This document shows positions 52,377 through 63,136 of a DNA stretch of 64,000 bases, one piece after another. The stretch's first letter is position 1. Every line of letters begins with the position of its first letter. The notes beneath the pieces are model-generated. The model worked only from the letters and a program-made list of their open reading frames with translations. It searched no databases and was not told the origin of the DNA. The DNA is from Falsirhodobacter algicola (lineage in GTDB: Bacteria; Pseudomonadota; Alphaproteobacteria; Rhodobacterales; Rhodobacteraceae): contig NZ_CP047290.1 of the NCBI RefSeq assembly GCF_018279165.1, positions 56,001 to 120,000 on the forward strand, written 5' to 3'. Made by a program: the position numbers and the translations under genes.

Positions 52377-52404
52377 GGGCGGCGCAAAGGGGGATGCGCC
52401 GCCC
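52377..52404 (-). terminator. Stem-loop between pyrE and dnaB
   Basis: GGGCGGCGCA pairs perfectly with TGCGCCGCCC around an 8-base loop, 8 bases after the pyrE stop on the minus strand. It lacks a long T-run but fits a pyrCE terminator. Confidence 0.55.
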
Positions 52405-52411
52405 CGCGCGG

Positions 52412-53086
52412 TTACTTGCGCGCGTCCTGCCATGCGCGGGGGGCATGGAGGAAGCGTTCCACCTCGGCCAGCGTCGCCGCGTCGAAGGCGGCGGTCGCCC
52501 GCGCCTCGGCCAGAACGTCCCACCATGTGCACAGGTAATGCAGCGCGACCCCATGGCCGGCCAGCGTCGCCTCGGTCTCGGGGAAGATGCCGTAATAGAA
52601 GATGACGGCGGTGTGGGCACAGCTGGCGCCGGTGTCGCGGATCGCATCCACGAAGGACAGCTTGGAGCCGCCATCGGTGGTCAGATCCTCCACCAGCAGC
52701 ACGCGCTGGCCTTCGGTCATCGTGCCTTCGATGCGGGCGTTGCGGCCATAGCCCTTGGGCTTCTTGCGCACATAGCTCATGGGAAGGCCCATCCGCTCGG
52801 CCACGAGGGCGGCGAAGGGGATGCCCGCCGTCTCGCCGCCGGCGACGTTGTCGAACGCCTCGAAGCCGACATCGCGCATCACGGTCATCACGAGGAAATC
52901 CATCAGCGTGCTGCGGATGCGCGGATGGGAGATGAGCTTGCGGCAGTCGATATAGGTTGGCGACGGCAGGCCGGAGGCGAGCGTGAACGGCGTCTCGGCG
53001 TTGAAGTGGACGGCCTTGATCTCCAGCAACATGCGGGCGGTCAGGCGCGCGATCTCCTCGCGCGGGGGGAAGGAGGATGGGATCAT
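52412..53086 (-). CDS. pyrE: Orotate phosphoribosyltransferase
   Basis: Pyrimidine biosynthesis enzyme of 224 aa forming orotidine monophosphate from orotate and PRPP. The PRPP-binding motif is [15 protein letters not shown], with the flexible loop [17 protein letters not shown] and the start region [16 protein letters not shown]. The start at 53086 overlaps the pyrC stop (ATGA), so pyrC-pyrE form an operon for consecutive parts of the pathway. Confidence 0.95.
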   Translation of the reverse strand: MIPSSFPPREEIARLTARMLLEIKAVHFNAETPFTLASGLPSPTYIDCRKLISHPRIRSTLMDFLVMTVMRDVGFEAFDNVAGGETAGIPFAALVAERMGLPMSYVRKKPKGYGRNARIEGTMTEGQRVLLVEDLTTDGGSKLSFVDAIRDTGASCAHTAVIFYYGIFPETEATLAGHGVALHYLCTWWDVLAEARATAAFDAATLAEVERFLHAPRAWQDARK

Positions 53087-54120
53087 GCGACGGTCCAGTG
53101 CAGGGGGAAACCGGGATCGAACACGGTGACGGTGCCGTCGCCGGTTTCGATATGCGAAGGGTAGGCGACGGGCGCGCCGCGCGTCAGGGTGGTGCGCGCC
53201 TCGTTCGGGGGCAGGCGGTAGAAGGCGGGGCCGTTCAGCGAGGCGAAGGCCTCCAGCCGGTCGAGGGCGCCGTCCTGCTCGAACACCTCGGCCAGAATGG
53301 ACAGGGTGTTCGTGGCGGTGAAGCAGCCCGCGCAGCCGCAGCCGGTTTCCTTGGCGGCGTCCATATGCGGGGCCGAATCGGTGCCGAGGAAGAACCGCGC
53401 CTCGCCCGAGGTGGCGGCGGCCCGCAGCGCGAGGCGGTGGCGTTCGCGCTTGGCGACCGGCAGGCAGTAGTAATGCGGCCGGATGCCGCCCACCAGCAGG
53501 TGGTTGCGGTTGATGACGAGGTGATGCGTGGTGATCGTCGCGCCCAGATCGTCGCCGCCCGCGCGGGCATAGGCGACACCCTCTTCGGTGGTGATATGCT
53601 CCATCACGACGCGCAGGCCGGGCGTGCGGCGGCGCAGCGGATCGAGGACCGTGTCGATGAACACCGCCTCGCGGTCGAAGATGTCCACCTCGGGGGTCGT
53701 GACCTCGCCGTGGATGCACAGGGGCAGGCCGATCTCGGCCATCGTCTCCAGCACGGGGCGGACCTTCTCCAGATCGCGCACGCCGCCATGCGAATTGGTG
53801 GTCGCGCCCGCGGGATAGAGTTTCACCGCCTTCACGAGGCCGCTTTGCGCCGCGGCGCGCACATCCGCCGGATCGGTGCCCTCGGTCAGATAGAGGGTCA
53901 TCAGCGGCTCGAACGTCATGCCGGGGGGCAGGGCGGCCATGATGCGGTCGCGGTATGCGGCGGCATCGGCGGCGGTGACCACCGGCGGCACGAGGTTCGG
54001 CATGATGATCGCGCGCGCGAAATGGCGCGCGGTTTCGGGCAGGACGGCGTTCAGCATCGCGCCGTCGCGCAGGTGCAGGTGCCAGTCGTCGGGGCGGCGC
54101 AGCGAGAGTGTCTGGGTCAT
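53083..54120 (-). CDS. pyrC: Dihydroorotase (class II)
   Basis: Zinc amidohydrolase of 345 aa closing carbamoyl-aspartate to dihydroorotate. [12 protein letters not shown] provides metal histidines, [17 protein letters not shown] contains the carboxylated lysine, and CIHGEV, MEHITT and [10 protein letters not shown] supply the remaining metal and catalytic residues. The length fits E. coli PyrC. Confidence 0.95.
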   Translation of the reverse strand: MTQTLSLRRPDDWHLHLRDGAMLNAVLPETARHFARAIIMPNLVPPVVTAADAAAYRDRIMAALPPGMTFEPLMTLYLTEGTDPADVRAAAQSGLVKAVKLYPAGATTNSHGGVRDLEKVRPVLETMAEIGLPLCIHGEVTTPEVDIFDREAVFIDTVLDPLRRRTPGLRVVMEHITTEEGVAYARAGGDDLGATITTHHLVINRNHLLVGGIRPHYYCLPVAKRERHRLALRAAATSGEARFFLGTDSAPHMDAAKETGCGCAGCFTATNTLSILAEVFEQDGALDRLEAFASLNGPAFYRLPPNEARTTLTRGAPVAYPSHIETGDGTVTVFDPGFPLHWTVA

Positions 54121-54159
54121 AGCAGAAGCGCTAGCCGATTGCGGCCCTCATTTCCAGTA

Positions 54160-55173
54160 TCAGTTGCGCGGGGGGGGCGGCTCGGTCGGCAGATGGCGCA
54201 GGATCAGGTCCACCTCGGCGGGCGACAGATGGCGCGAGGGTGGGGCCATCAGCAGCCGCCCGAACAGCGAGCGCCATTCATCCTCGGCCAGAAGGGTGCG
54301 GATGCGGGCCTTGCGCCATGCGACGGCCTCGGCGTGCATCTCCTCCAGAAGGGGGTCGCGGATCGGCTCCACCGGCAAAGCGAGGATGCTGCGATCCTCG
54401 ATCTGGGAGAAGTTGCGATCCGTCCAATAGGAGGTGTCGAAGGGCTGCGCGGCGCGGTTGGCGCGGCCCCGGTCGCATTTCACGAGATACCCCTCCATCG
54501 AGCCGAGGGCGTAATGGTTGATCTGCGCCACGGTGCCGAGATCGGGATCGAGGTTCACCAGAACGCCCTTGCGGCTGAACCAGTCCGGCAGCCGGCGGCC
54601 GGACCCATCGGTCCAGACGGCGCCCGGCGCGTCGCCCTTGGGGCGGTGGACGCCCAATTGCTTGTAGGGGCCGCGGCGGAACAGCGTCTTGATCATGCGG
54701 GCGCGCCACGGCCAGAACAGATCCGGGCGGGCGGAGTGAACGAAGGTCTCGCGGATGGGGCGGTCGCGATAGGCGACGATGCCGCCATTGCCGAACATCC
54801 GCCATGGCAGCGCGAAGGCATCGGCCTCGGGCATGGTGGCCAGCAGATCGGGCAGGCGGCGGCCCCCGACATGGATGTTCAGGAATTCGTCCACGTCGTG
54901 GAACATGATCCAGTCGGCGGATTTCGTCAGCGGATGGCGCTGCGCCTGCCGCAGGGCGGTCCATTGCGGGCCGCGCGCCTTGATGTCGTCGTTGCGCACA
55001 TGGGTCAGAAGGCCCAGTTCCTGCGCCCGGTCCAGCATCCGATCGGTGCCGTCCTCGCAGTCGTTGGAATAGACGAGGACGTCCGTGAACCCGATCGCGC
55101 GGTTGTAGGCCAGCCATTCCAGCAGGAACGACCCTTCGTTCTTCATGCAGGTGATGGAGAGGAAGCGGGTCAT
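54160..55173 (-). CDS. Glycosyltransferase family 2-like protein
   Basis: A protein of 337 aa that starts LSITCMKNEGSFLLEWLAYNRAIGFTD, the hallmark of the Glyco_tranf_2_4 group. A DxD-like metal site lies in WIMFHDVDEFLNIH, and RMFGNGGI and INHYALGS are further conserved blocks. It probably transfers a sugar in surface polysaccharide synthesis. It stands alone downstream of infC, separated by a strong terminator. The acceptor is unknown. Confidence 0.85.
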   Translation of the reverse strand: MTRFLSITCMKNEGSFLLEWLAYNRAIGFTDVLVYSNDCEDGTDRMLDRAQELGLLTHVRNDDIKARGPQWTALRQAQRHPLTKSADWIMFHDVDEFLNIHVGGRRLPDLLATMPEADAFALPWRMFGNGGIVAYRDRPIRETFVHSARPDLFWPWRARMIKTLFRRGPYKQLGVHRPKGDAPGAVWTDGSGRRLPDWFSRKGVLVNLDPDLGTVAQINHYALGSMEGYLVKCDRGRANRAAQPFDTSYWTDRNFSQIEDRSILALPVEPIRDPLLEEMHAEAVAWRKARIRTLLAEDEWRSLFGRLLMAPPSRHLSPAEVDLILRHLPTEPPPPRN

Positions 55174-55181
55174 GCGGGCCC

Positions 55182-55209
55182 AAGAAAAAGGGGCGCCCTG
55201 TGGCGCCCC
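55182..55209 (-). terminator. Rho-independent terminator of infC
   Basis: On the minus strand GGGGCGCC-ACAG-GGCGCCCC is followed by TTTTTCTT, a textbook intrinsic terminator 8 bases after the infC stop. The downstream glycosyltransferase gene starts inside its trailing end. Confidence 0.85.
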
Positions 55210-55216
55210 GAAAGGA

Positions 55217-55765
55217 TCACTTGGCCGGACCGATCATCATGACCATCTGGCGTCCTTCGAGCTTCGGCATCGCTTCGACCTTGCCGGCCTCGGCCTCGTT
55301 CACGTCGGCGGCCACGCGGTTCAGAAGCTCCAGACCCAGTTCCTGGTGGGCCATCTCGCGGCCACGGAAGCGCAGGGTGACCTTCACCTTGTCGCCTTCG
55401 CCGAGGAAGCGCAGCACCGAGCGCATCTTCACGTCATAGTCATGCGTGTCGGTGCCGGGGCGGAATTTGACTTCCTTGATCTCGATGATGTGCTGCTTCT
55501 TGCGGGCCTCGGCCTCGCGCTTCTGCTGCTCATACTTGAACTTGCCGAAATCCATGATCTTGCAGACCGGCGGTTCCGCGTTCGGGGAGATCTCCACCAG
55601 GTCGAGCCCGGCATCCTCCGCCATGGCAAGCGCACGCGCGGGCGTAACGACGCCGACATTTTCACCATCCGCCCCGATCAGGCGGATTTCCGGTGCGCGG
55701 ATCCGCTCGTTCGTGCGGGGTCCGGTGTCGCGGGTCGGCGGGGCGTTGTGGGGTCTGCGGGCTAT
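55217..55765 (-). CDS. infC: Translation initiation factor IF-3
   Basis: A 182-aa factor that keeps ribosomal subunits apart and proofreads start codons. The N-domain is [20 protein letters not shown] and [23 protein letters not shown], and the C-domain [19 protein letters not shown] and [10 protein letters not shown]. The conserved N-terminus [12 protein letters not shown] begins directly after an ATA at 55765, which has AAGGA 8 bases upstream and no in-frame ATG, GTG or TTG nearby. Start at AUA is therefore proposed; unusual infC starts (AUU in E. coli) are known to serve autoregulation. Confidence 0.93.
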   Translation of the reverse strand: MARRPHNAPPTRDTGPRTNERIRAPEIRLIGADGENVGVVTPARALAMAEDAGLDLVEISPNAEPPVCKIMDFGKFKYEQQKREAEARKKQHIIEIKEVKFRPGTDTHDYDVKMRSVLRFLGEGDKVKVTLRFRGREMAHQELGLELLNRVAADVNEAEAGKVEAMPKLEGRQMVMMIGPAK

Positions 55766-55913
55766 GGTGCAGGTCCTTCGGCTGTTTGAATCACGGGCTT
55801 AAAATAGGCGTCATCGCGCTTGTTTTCAACCGGATTCCGGGCCGGGAACGCAAAAGCCGCACCGGTCGTTGACCCGGTGGACCGCCGCGCAGGCGCAGAC
55901 GAAGGAGTTGTCC

Positions 55914-56522
55914 ATGTTCCGAACCATCCTCGCGGCTGCGGTCGTGATCGTTCTGGCGGCGATCGGCTATCACCAGTTCATCTATCTTCCCGGCGAACGG
56001 GAGGCGGCGGCGGCGGCCGAGAAGGCAGCGTCGGCACAGGCGGCGCAGGCCGAGGCCGAGGATGCGGCCGAAGCGGCGCAGAGCGCGGCGGAGATGGCCG
56101 AAGACGGCGGCGAGGCCGAGGATGCGGCGGATGCGGCGGCCTCCAACGCGGCGGCAGCGGCGGATGCGGCGGTGGCGGCGGCCTCCAACGCGGCGGCCGA
56201 AGCTGCGGCAGCGCTGGAGAATGCGGCCGAATCGCCCAAGGCGCAGGCCGCGGCCGACACCGCCGCCGATGCCGCCGACCGGGCGCAGGCCGCGGCCCAA
56301 TCCGCGACCGAGGCCGCGACCCGTGCCGTCAGCCAGCTGTCGCCCGCCGATCTGTTCACCGTGGAGAATTACGACCCCGAACAGGCCCGCGCCTTCATCG
56401 ACGGTCAGGACATCCCGGACCGCACGAAAGAGACCCTGAAGGACGCCCTTTCGGCCGCCGAGCAGACCCCGGCGACGCTGGAGGCGGCGCTCGCCTCCAC
56501 CCGCCGGGCCTTGGGGCTTTAG
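55914..56522 (+). CDS. Alanine-rich membrane-anchored protein
   Basis: A 202-aa protein with one N-terminal membrane segment (ILAAAVVIVLAAIGYHQF). A long Ala/Glu-rich stretch of about residues 30-145 has heptad-like repeats (AASNAAAAADAAVAAASNAA) and is predicted coiled coil. A small C-terminal region follows (SPADLFTVENYDPEQARAFI). GAAGGAG precedes the start. No homologue is recognised. It may span the periplasm from the inner membrane. It overlaps convergent fpr by 4 bases. Confidence 0.7.
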   Translation: MFRTILAAAVVIVLAAIGYHQFIYLPGEREAAAAAEKAASAQAAQAEAEDAAEAAQSAAEMAEDGGEAEDAADAAASNAAAAADAAVAAASNAAAEAAAALENAAESPKAQAAADTAADAADRAQAAAQSATEAATRAVSQLSPADLFTVENYDPEQARAFIDGQDIPDRTKETLKDALSAAEQTPATLEAALASTRRALGL

Positions 56523-57352
56523 ACCCCTTCGCCGACGAAGGCCTTTTCCACCACATATTCGCGGGGTTCGGAATTGGCGCCTTCGTTCAGGCCGAACCCT
56601 TCGAGCACCTTCATCACGTCTTGGTTGAAGGCGAGCGAGCCGCAGACCATCGCGCGGTCGGTGGCGGGGTTCATCGGCTCCAGGCCCAGATCCTCGAAGA
56701 CCTTGCCCGAGGTGAGGTTGTCGGTGATCCGGCCCATGCGTTCGGACGGCTCGCGCGTGGTGGTGGGATAGTATTTCAGCTTGCCCGCCACCATCTCGCC
56801 GATCAGCTCGTCCGCCTCCAGCGCCTCGACCAGCTCGCGGCCATAGGTCAGTTCCTCGGCGGTGCGGCAGGTGTGCATCATGATGACCTCGTCGAACTTG
56901 TCGTAGGTCTCGGGGTCGCGCATCAGGCTGGCGAAGGGCGCAAGGCCGGTGCCGGTGGCGAGGAACCACACGCGTTTGCCGGGGATCAGCGCGTCATGGA
57001 CCAGCGTGCCCACGGGTTTGGGGCGCAGGATGATCTGATCGCCCGGCTGGATGTTCTGCAGCCGCGAGGTGAGCGGGCCGTCCGGCACCTTGATCGAATA
57101 GAATTCCAGCTCTTCGTCCCAGTTGGGCGAGGCGATGGAATAGGCGCGCATGATCGGTTTGCCGTTGTCGCCCGGCAGGCCGATCATCACGAATTCCCCC
57201 GAACGGAACCGCAGCGATTGCGGCCGCGTCACCCGGAAGGAAAAGAGCGTGTCCGTCCAGTGCCGCACCGAGGTGACGGTCTGGGCGTTGGGATCGGGTT
57301 TGGCGGGGCTCGGTTCGGCGACGGGATTTGCGGTCATGGCGGTCTCGGTCAT
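56519..57352 (-). CDS. fpr: Ferredoxin-NADP+ reductase
   Basis: FAD flavoprotein of 277 aa moving electrons between NADPH and ferredoxin. FAD contact is RAYSIASP, and the NADP site includes FLATGTGLAPFASLMRD and MVCGSLAFNQDV. The C-terminus EYVVEKAFVGEGV is usual for bacterial subclass I Fpr. It is the last gene of the sulfate operon, where it would feed electrons to sulfite reductase. Confidence 0.94.
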   Translation of the reverse strand: MTETAMTANPVAEPSPAKPDPNAQTVTSVRHWTDTLFSFRVTRPQSLRFRSGEFVMIGLPGDNGKPIMRAYSIASPNWDEELEFYSIKVPDGPLTSRLQNIQPGDQIILRPKPVGTLVHDALIPGKRVWFLATGTGLAPFASLMRDPETYDKFDEVIMMHTCRTAEELTYGRELVEALEADELIGEMVAGKLKYYPTTTREPSERMGRITDNLTSGKVFEDLGLEPMNPATDRAMVCGSLAFNQDVMKVLEGFGLNEGANSEPREYVVEKAFVGEGV

Positions 57353-57398
57353 TTCTGGTCCTTTGTCAGTAGGGCGCGCGGGCAGCGGGCGAAAGCCC

Positions 57399-57803
57399 TC
57401 AGGCCTTCAGCCGCGCCTGATAATCATGGGCGCGCCAGTCCGCACGGAACTGCCACTGATCCTCGGGCTGGCGGGCGGCGAGATCGTCCGAGATCTCCAC
57501 CTCGTCGAAGCCGGAGCGGCGGGCCATGGCGTATTGGTCGGCAAGGACATGCCCCGCCGCGCGCAGCCGCCCGGCATAGCCCATGCGCCGCAGACGCGCG
57601 GCCTGCGTGAACCCGCGCCCGTCGGCCGAGGACGGGAAGGCGATGCGGATCAGCTTCAGCCCGTCCAGACGGTCCGCAAGTTGGGTCGGATCGTCGGTAT
57701 TGGCCAGATCGACGGCGGCCTCGTTCGCCAGATCGGCCAAGGGCGCGATCGGGGCGGTCCAGTCCTCGGCCGCAAAGCCGGTATCGGTGACGATGACGCT
57801 CAT
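57399..57803 (-). CDS. DUF934 family protein
   Basis: A 134-aa protein with the DUF934 pattern: LAGRLDG-like segment (LADRLDGLKLIRIAFPSSADGRGF), LRRMGYAGRLRAAGHVLADQ and RSGFDEVEISDD. Genes of this family sit beside cysH and cysI in many proteobacteria, but the role is unproven. It overlaps cysH by 4 bases. An accessory role in sulfite reduction is a reasonable inference. Confidence 0.88.
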   Translation of the reverse strand: MSVIVTDTGFAAEDWTAPIAPLADLANEAAVDLANTDDPTQLADRLDGLKLIRIAFPSSADGRGFTQAARLRRMGYAGRLRAAGHVLADQYAMARRSGFDEVEISDDLAARQPEDQWQFRADWRAHDYQARLKA

Positions 57804-58538
57804 ACCGCGTCCTCCTTCTTGATGCGAACGGGCTTGCCGTTGATGAAATGGATGCCGCATTCGGTCTTGTTGCTGCCGCGCCAGCGTCCGGCGCGGGGAT
57901 CTTCGCCCTCGCCGACGGGGCTGGTGCAGGGCGCGCAGCCGATCGAGGGATAGCCCTTGGCGACCAGCGGATGGCGCGGCAGGCGGTTGTTGATCATGTA
58001 GTCGGCCACATCCTCGGGCCCCCACATGGCCAGCGGGTTCAGCTTCAGGCGGTTCGGGCCGTCCGGCTCGAAGAAGGGCAGGGCGGCGCGGGTGCCGGAC
58101 TGAAAGCGTTTGCGCCCGGTGATCCATGCGTCATAGCCCGCAAGCGCCCCTTCGAGCGGCACCGTCTTGCGCAGGGTGCAGCAGGCATCGGTGCTGTATT
58201 GATGCAGCGTGCCGTCCGGATCGTCGAAGGCCACCGCCGCATCGTCGGCGCGGATCGTGCGGATGTTCGTCAGCCCGAGGCGGTCCGCCACCTCGGCCTG
58301 ATAGGCCAGCGTTTCGGCGAACAGCATCCGCGTGTCGATGAAGAGGACCGGCAGATTGCGGTCCATCACCGACACCATATGCAGCAGCACCACCGATTCC
58401 GCCCCAAAGGAGGAGACGAGCGCCGTGCGCCCGACATCCCGGTCGCGCAGCGCCAGTTCCATGACCGAGGTCGCCGCATGGTTGCGGTAGCGGTCGTTCA
58501 GAAACGCCGCACGGTCTTCGATCGAAAGGCCGGCGGGA

Positions 58539-58549
<11 letters not shown>
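57800..58549 (-). CDS. cysH: Adenylylsulfate/phosphoadenylylsulfate reductase
   Basis: A thioredoxin-dependent reductase of 249 aa giving sulfite. Two cysteine pairs, DACCTLRK and GCAPCTSP, bind the [4Fe-4S] cluster and mark the APS-type (bacterial/plant) enzyme. The C-terminal catalytic Cys is in KTECGIHF, and the PP-loop-like region is ALVSSFGAESVVLLHM. It overlaps cysI by 11 bases. Confidence 0.94.
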
Positions 58550-60206
<1,657 letters not shown>

Positions 60207-60221
60207 GTGGCTTCCTCGACG

Positions 60222-60542
60222 TCAGTGCTGGCGGGGGCCGGGCAATTCGCCGACCTGCTTGCCCATGGCATAGTTGGAGGGGCCGCGCGTGCGGAACACC
60301 TCGCGGAAATGGATCGGCTCGGGGCCGTCGGGGCCGGCGATCGCATCGGCCAAATAGACCCCGACCACCACGTTCTTCTGCGCCGCGCCGTCCAGCAGGC
60401 GCAGTTGGGCATGGGCCTCGTCCTCGATCAGCTCGGCCTCGTGATGCTCCCGCGTCCAGCGGTTGTCGGCGGTCAGATAGACGACATCGCCGATCAGCAG
60501 ATCATTGGCGGTCACGACTTTGGGCGTGAATTTCCGGCTCAT
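60222..60542 (-). CDS. DUF2849 family protein
   Basis: A 106-aa protein: KVVTANDLLIGDVVYLTADNRWTREH and VVGVYLADAI, EVFRTRGPSNYA are the conserved DUF2849 segments. The family is found almost only between cobA/cysG and cysI in alphaproteobacteria. No function is known. It overlaps the cobA stop by 4 bases and ends 15 bases before cysI. Confidence 0.88.
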   Translation of the reverse strand: MSRKFTPKVVTANDLLIGDVVYLTADNRWTREHHEAELIEDEAHAQLRLLDGAAQKNVVVGVYLADAIAGPDGPEPIHFREVFRTRGPSNYAMGKQVGELPGPRQH

Positions 60543-61318
60543 GCGGTGGCCTCGTTCAGGGCGGAAAGGGCGTGGACGGCGGCGCGGGGCGCGAGGCCGT
60601 AGAGAAGGATGGCGGGACCGGCGAGATCGGCCGCGCGGTCGGCCAGCGTGGACAGGGTGGCGGCGATCACGCGCTGGTTCGCGCGGCTCGCATTCTCCAC
60701 CAGCGTGACGGGGGTTTCGGCGGCGGCGCCGTGCATCATCAGGCGGCCCTGAATGAAGCGGCTGGCCTTCTTGCCCATGTAGATGGCGGCTACTTCGCCG
60801 CTGCGGGCGAGGCCCTTCCAGTCCTGATCGGCGAACCCGTCCATGTCATGGCCGGTCACGATGCGCAGCCCGCGATTGCGGCCGCGGCGCGTCAGGCTTT
60901 GCCCGATGGCGGCGGCGGCGGCCGAGGCCGAGGTGAGGCCGGGCAGGATCGTGAAGGCGATGCCCGCGGCCTCCAGCGCGTCCATCTCCTCGTCGAGGCG
61001 GCCGAAGATGCCGGTATCGCCGCCCTTCAGACGGACGACGCGCGCGCCGGTGCCGGCATGGCCCACGATCAGCGCGTTGATCGCCGATTGCGGCGTGGAG
61101 GGGCCGAAGCCTTCCTTGCCCGCATCGACGCGCGTGACATGGGCCGGGATCAGCGCCAGAACCTCTTCGCCCACGAGGCGGTCGTGGATGACGACATCGG
61201 CCCCTTCGAGGGCGCGCAGCACGCCCAGCGTCAGCATGTCGGCCGAGCCGGGACCGGCGCCCGCGAACGTGACGGTGCCGGGTGTGGTCGAGGTGCCGGT
61301 TGCGGGCTGTGGGCTCAT
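60539..61318 (-). CDS. cobA: Uroporphyrinogen-III C-methyltransferase
   Basis: SAM-dependent enzyme of 259 aa making precorrin-2, the siroheme precursor. FAGAGPGSADMLTLGVLRAL is the N-terminal SAM site, followed by VIHDRLV, VRLKGGDTGIFGRLDEE and ILPGLTSASAAAAAIG. It lacks the CysG oxidase/chelatase half. It is the first gene of the cobA-DUF2849-cysI-cysH-DUF934-fpr operon and is divergent from the Lrp-type regulator. Confidence 0.92.
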   Translation of the reverse strand: MSPQPATGTSTTPGTVTFAGAGPGSADMLTLGVLRALEGADVVIHDRLVGEEVLALIPAHVTRVDAGKEGFGPSTPQSAINALIVGHAGTGARVVRLKGGDTGIFGRLDEEMDALEAAGIAFTILPGLTSASAAAAAIGQSLTRRGRNRGLRIVTGHDMDGFADQDWKGLARSGEVAAIYMGKKASRFIQGRLMMHGAAAETPVTLVENASRANQRVIAATLSTLADRAADLAGPAILLYGLAPRAAVHALSALNEATA

Positions 61319-61353
61319 GGCGTCGCTCCGATGCGTGAATCAAAGCCTTATAT

Positions 61354-61366
61354 AGAACATTATTCT
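61354..61366. promoter_or_regulatory. Candidate operator between the cys operon and lrp
   Basis: AGAACATTATTCT is a near-palindrome in an AT-richer patch of the 140-base divergent gap. Its size fits an Lrp/AsnC site. The link is by position only. Confidence 0.3.
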
Positions 61367-61458
61367 TCGGATGAACCATACACCCTTGCGGAAAAGGATG
61401 TTCGTTCGCATAAGGGGCGCCAAGGGAACAGGGTTCCAACAAAGGCAGGAGGATGCGA

Positions 61459-61935
61459 ATGGTTGCCCGTCTGGACGAGATGGACCGGAAGATCCTTGCG
61501 GAACTGCAGCAGGACGCGGCGCAATCCTTGGATGAAATCGCCCGCAAGGTGGGAAGTTCCAAGACGCCGGTGTGGAATCGCATCCGCCGCATGAAGGAGG
61601 CGGGGGTGATCCTGCGCCAGACCGCCCTTCTGGACGCCGAGGCGCTTGGCCTCGAGGCGTGTTTCTTCGTGCTGATCCGCACCTCCGAACATGAGGCCGA
61701 TTGGCAGCGCCGCTTCCTTCATGCGCTGCGCGAGCGCCCGGAGGTGCTGGAGGCGCATCGGCTGGCGGGCGATATCGACTATATCCTGAAGGTGCGGGTG
61801 GAGAATGCGCGCGCCTATGACCGCTTCTATCAGGCGCTGATCTCGGAGGTGCGGGTGCATAACGTCACCGCCCTTCTGTCGATGGAGGAGATCAAGCACA
61901 CGACCGTGCTGCCCGTGGGCATTCCGTCAACTTGA
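61459..61935 (+). CDS. Lrp/AsnC-family transcriptional regulator
   Basis: A 158-aa regulator with N-terminal HTH (QDAAQSLDEIARKVGSSKTPVWNRIRRM) and C-terminal RAM ligand domain (HRLAGDIDYILKVRVENARAY). ATG 61459 has AGGAGG 6 bases upstream; the ATG at 61453 abuts it. Its position, divergent from the sulfate operon, suggests it controls cobA-cysIH-fpr, perhaps in response to cysteine. That is inference from arrangement. Confidence 0.9.
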   Translation: MVARLDEMDRKILAELQQDAAQSLDEIARKVGSSKTPVWNRIRRMKEAGVILRQTALLDAEALGLEACFFVLIRTSEHEADWQRRFLHALRERPEVLEAHRLAGDIDYILKVRVENARAYDRFYQALISEVRVHNVTALLSMEEIKHTTVLPVGIPST

Positions 61936-61987
61936 AGGCGGCGGGGGGCGGGGCTACTCTTTGCGGCGCAACGAGAGGGCCCCTGTC

Positions 61988-63136
61988 ATGGCGAAACGCA
62001 GCATATTCGAAGAGGTCGGCGCGCGGGAGATGCCCGCGCCCGCGCAAGGGGGGCTGATCGACCGCGGCCGGGGCGGCGCGAGGGGCGCCATCCGCATCTG
62101 GCTGATGGTGCTGTTCGTGCTGGTGGCCGTGATGATCGCGGTCGGCGGGCTGACGCGCCTGTCGGATGCGGGCCTGTCCATCACTGAATGGAAGCCAGTG
62201 ACGGGCGCGATCCCGCCGCTGAACGCCGCCGACTGGCAGTCGGAGTTCGATCTCTATCAGGCCAGCCCGCAATACCGCCTGATGAACGAAGGCATGACGC
62301 TGGGCCAGTTCCAGCAGATCTATTGGTGGGAATGGGGGCATCGCTTCCTTGGCCGGGTGATCGGGCTGGTCTGGGCGCTTGGCTTCCTCGGGTTCTGGAT
62401 CGCGGGCAAGATCCCGGCGGGCTGGAAGGGGCGGCTCCTCTGGGTCGGCGTTCTGGGCGGGGCGCAGGGCGCGGTCGGCTGGTGGATGGTGGCCTCGGGC
62501 CTGACGGGCGACATGACGACCGTCGCCAGCTACCGCCTTGCGACGCATCTCGGGATCGGTTTCCTGATCCTCGGCTTCCTGACATGGTATGCGCTGCTTC
62601 TGGGCCGCAGCGAGGGGCAGCTCTTGCAGGCCCGCCGCGCGTCCGAGCGCAAGCCCTTCGGCATGGCGACGGGGCTGATGCATCTGGTGTTCCTGCAGAT
62701 CCTGCTCGGCGCGTTGGTCGCGGGCATCGATGCGGGCCGCAGCTTCCCGACATGGCCGCTGATGAACGGCGCCATCTTCCCGCCCGATGCCTTCTATGTG
62801 CCCGATGGCGCGGCATGGCGGGCCTTCTTCGAAAATCCGGGCCTCGTGCAGTTCGTGCACCGTTCGGTCGCGTATCTGGCCTTCGTCTTCGGCTTCGTGG
62901 TCTGGCTGCGGGGGCGGCGTTCGGCGCATAAGGCGACGCGGGTGGCCTTCCATATGGTCATGGCGATGCTGGTGGTTCAGGTCCTTCTGGGGATCGGCAC
63001 CGTGTTGTCGGCGGCGGCGCTGCATCCGGCGATCACGCACCAGATCGGGGCGATCGTTCTGTGGGTGCTGATCATCCGCGCCCGCTATCTGTCCCAATAT
63101 CCCAAGGTCGCCACGATCCGCGGAGGAACGGCATGA
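61988..63136 (+). CDS. ctaA: Heme A synthase (COX15 type)
   Basis: Inner-membrane monooxygenase of 382 aa turning heme O into heme A for aa3 oxidase. Eight helices are visible. The heme histidines are expected in YWWEWGHRFLGRVIG, LATHLGIGFLI, LVQFVHRSVAYLAF and ITHQIGAIVLW. The motif MIAVGGLTRLSDAGLSITEWKP-like start (GGLTRLSDAGLS) is conserved. The stop overlaps the carboxypeptidase start (ATGA). Confidence 0.94.
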   Translation: MAKRSIFEEVGAREMPAPAQGGLIDRGRGGARGAIRIWLMVLFVLVAVMIAVGGLTRLSDAGLSITEWKPVTGAIPPLNAADWQSEFDLYQASPQYRLMNEGMTLGQFQQIYWWEWGHRFLGRVIGLVWALGFLGFWIAGKIPAGWKGRLLWVGVLGGAQGAVGWWMVASGLTGDMTTVASYRLATHLGIGFLILGFLTWYALLLGRSEGQLLQARRASERKPFGMATGLMHLVFLQILLGALVAGIDAGRSFPTWPLMNGAIFPPDAFYVPDGAAWRAFFENPGLVQFVHRSVAYLAFVFGFVVWLRGRRSAHKATRVAFHMVMAMLVVQVLLGIGTVLSAAALHPAITHQIGAIVLWVLIIRARYLSQYPKVATIRGGTA

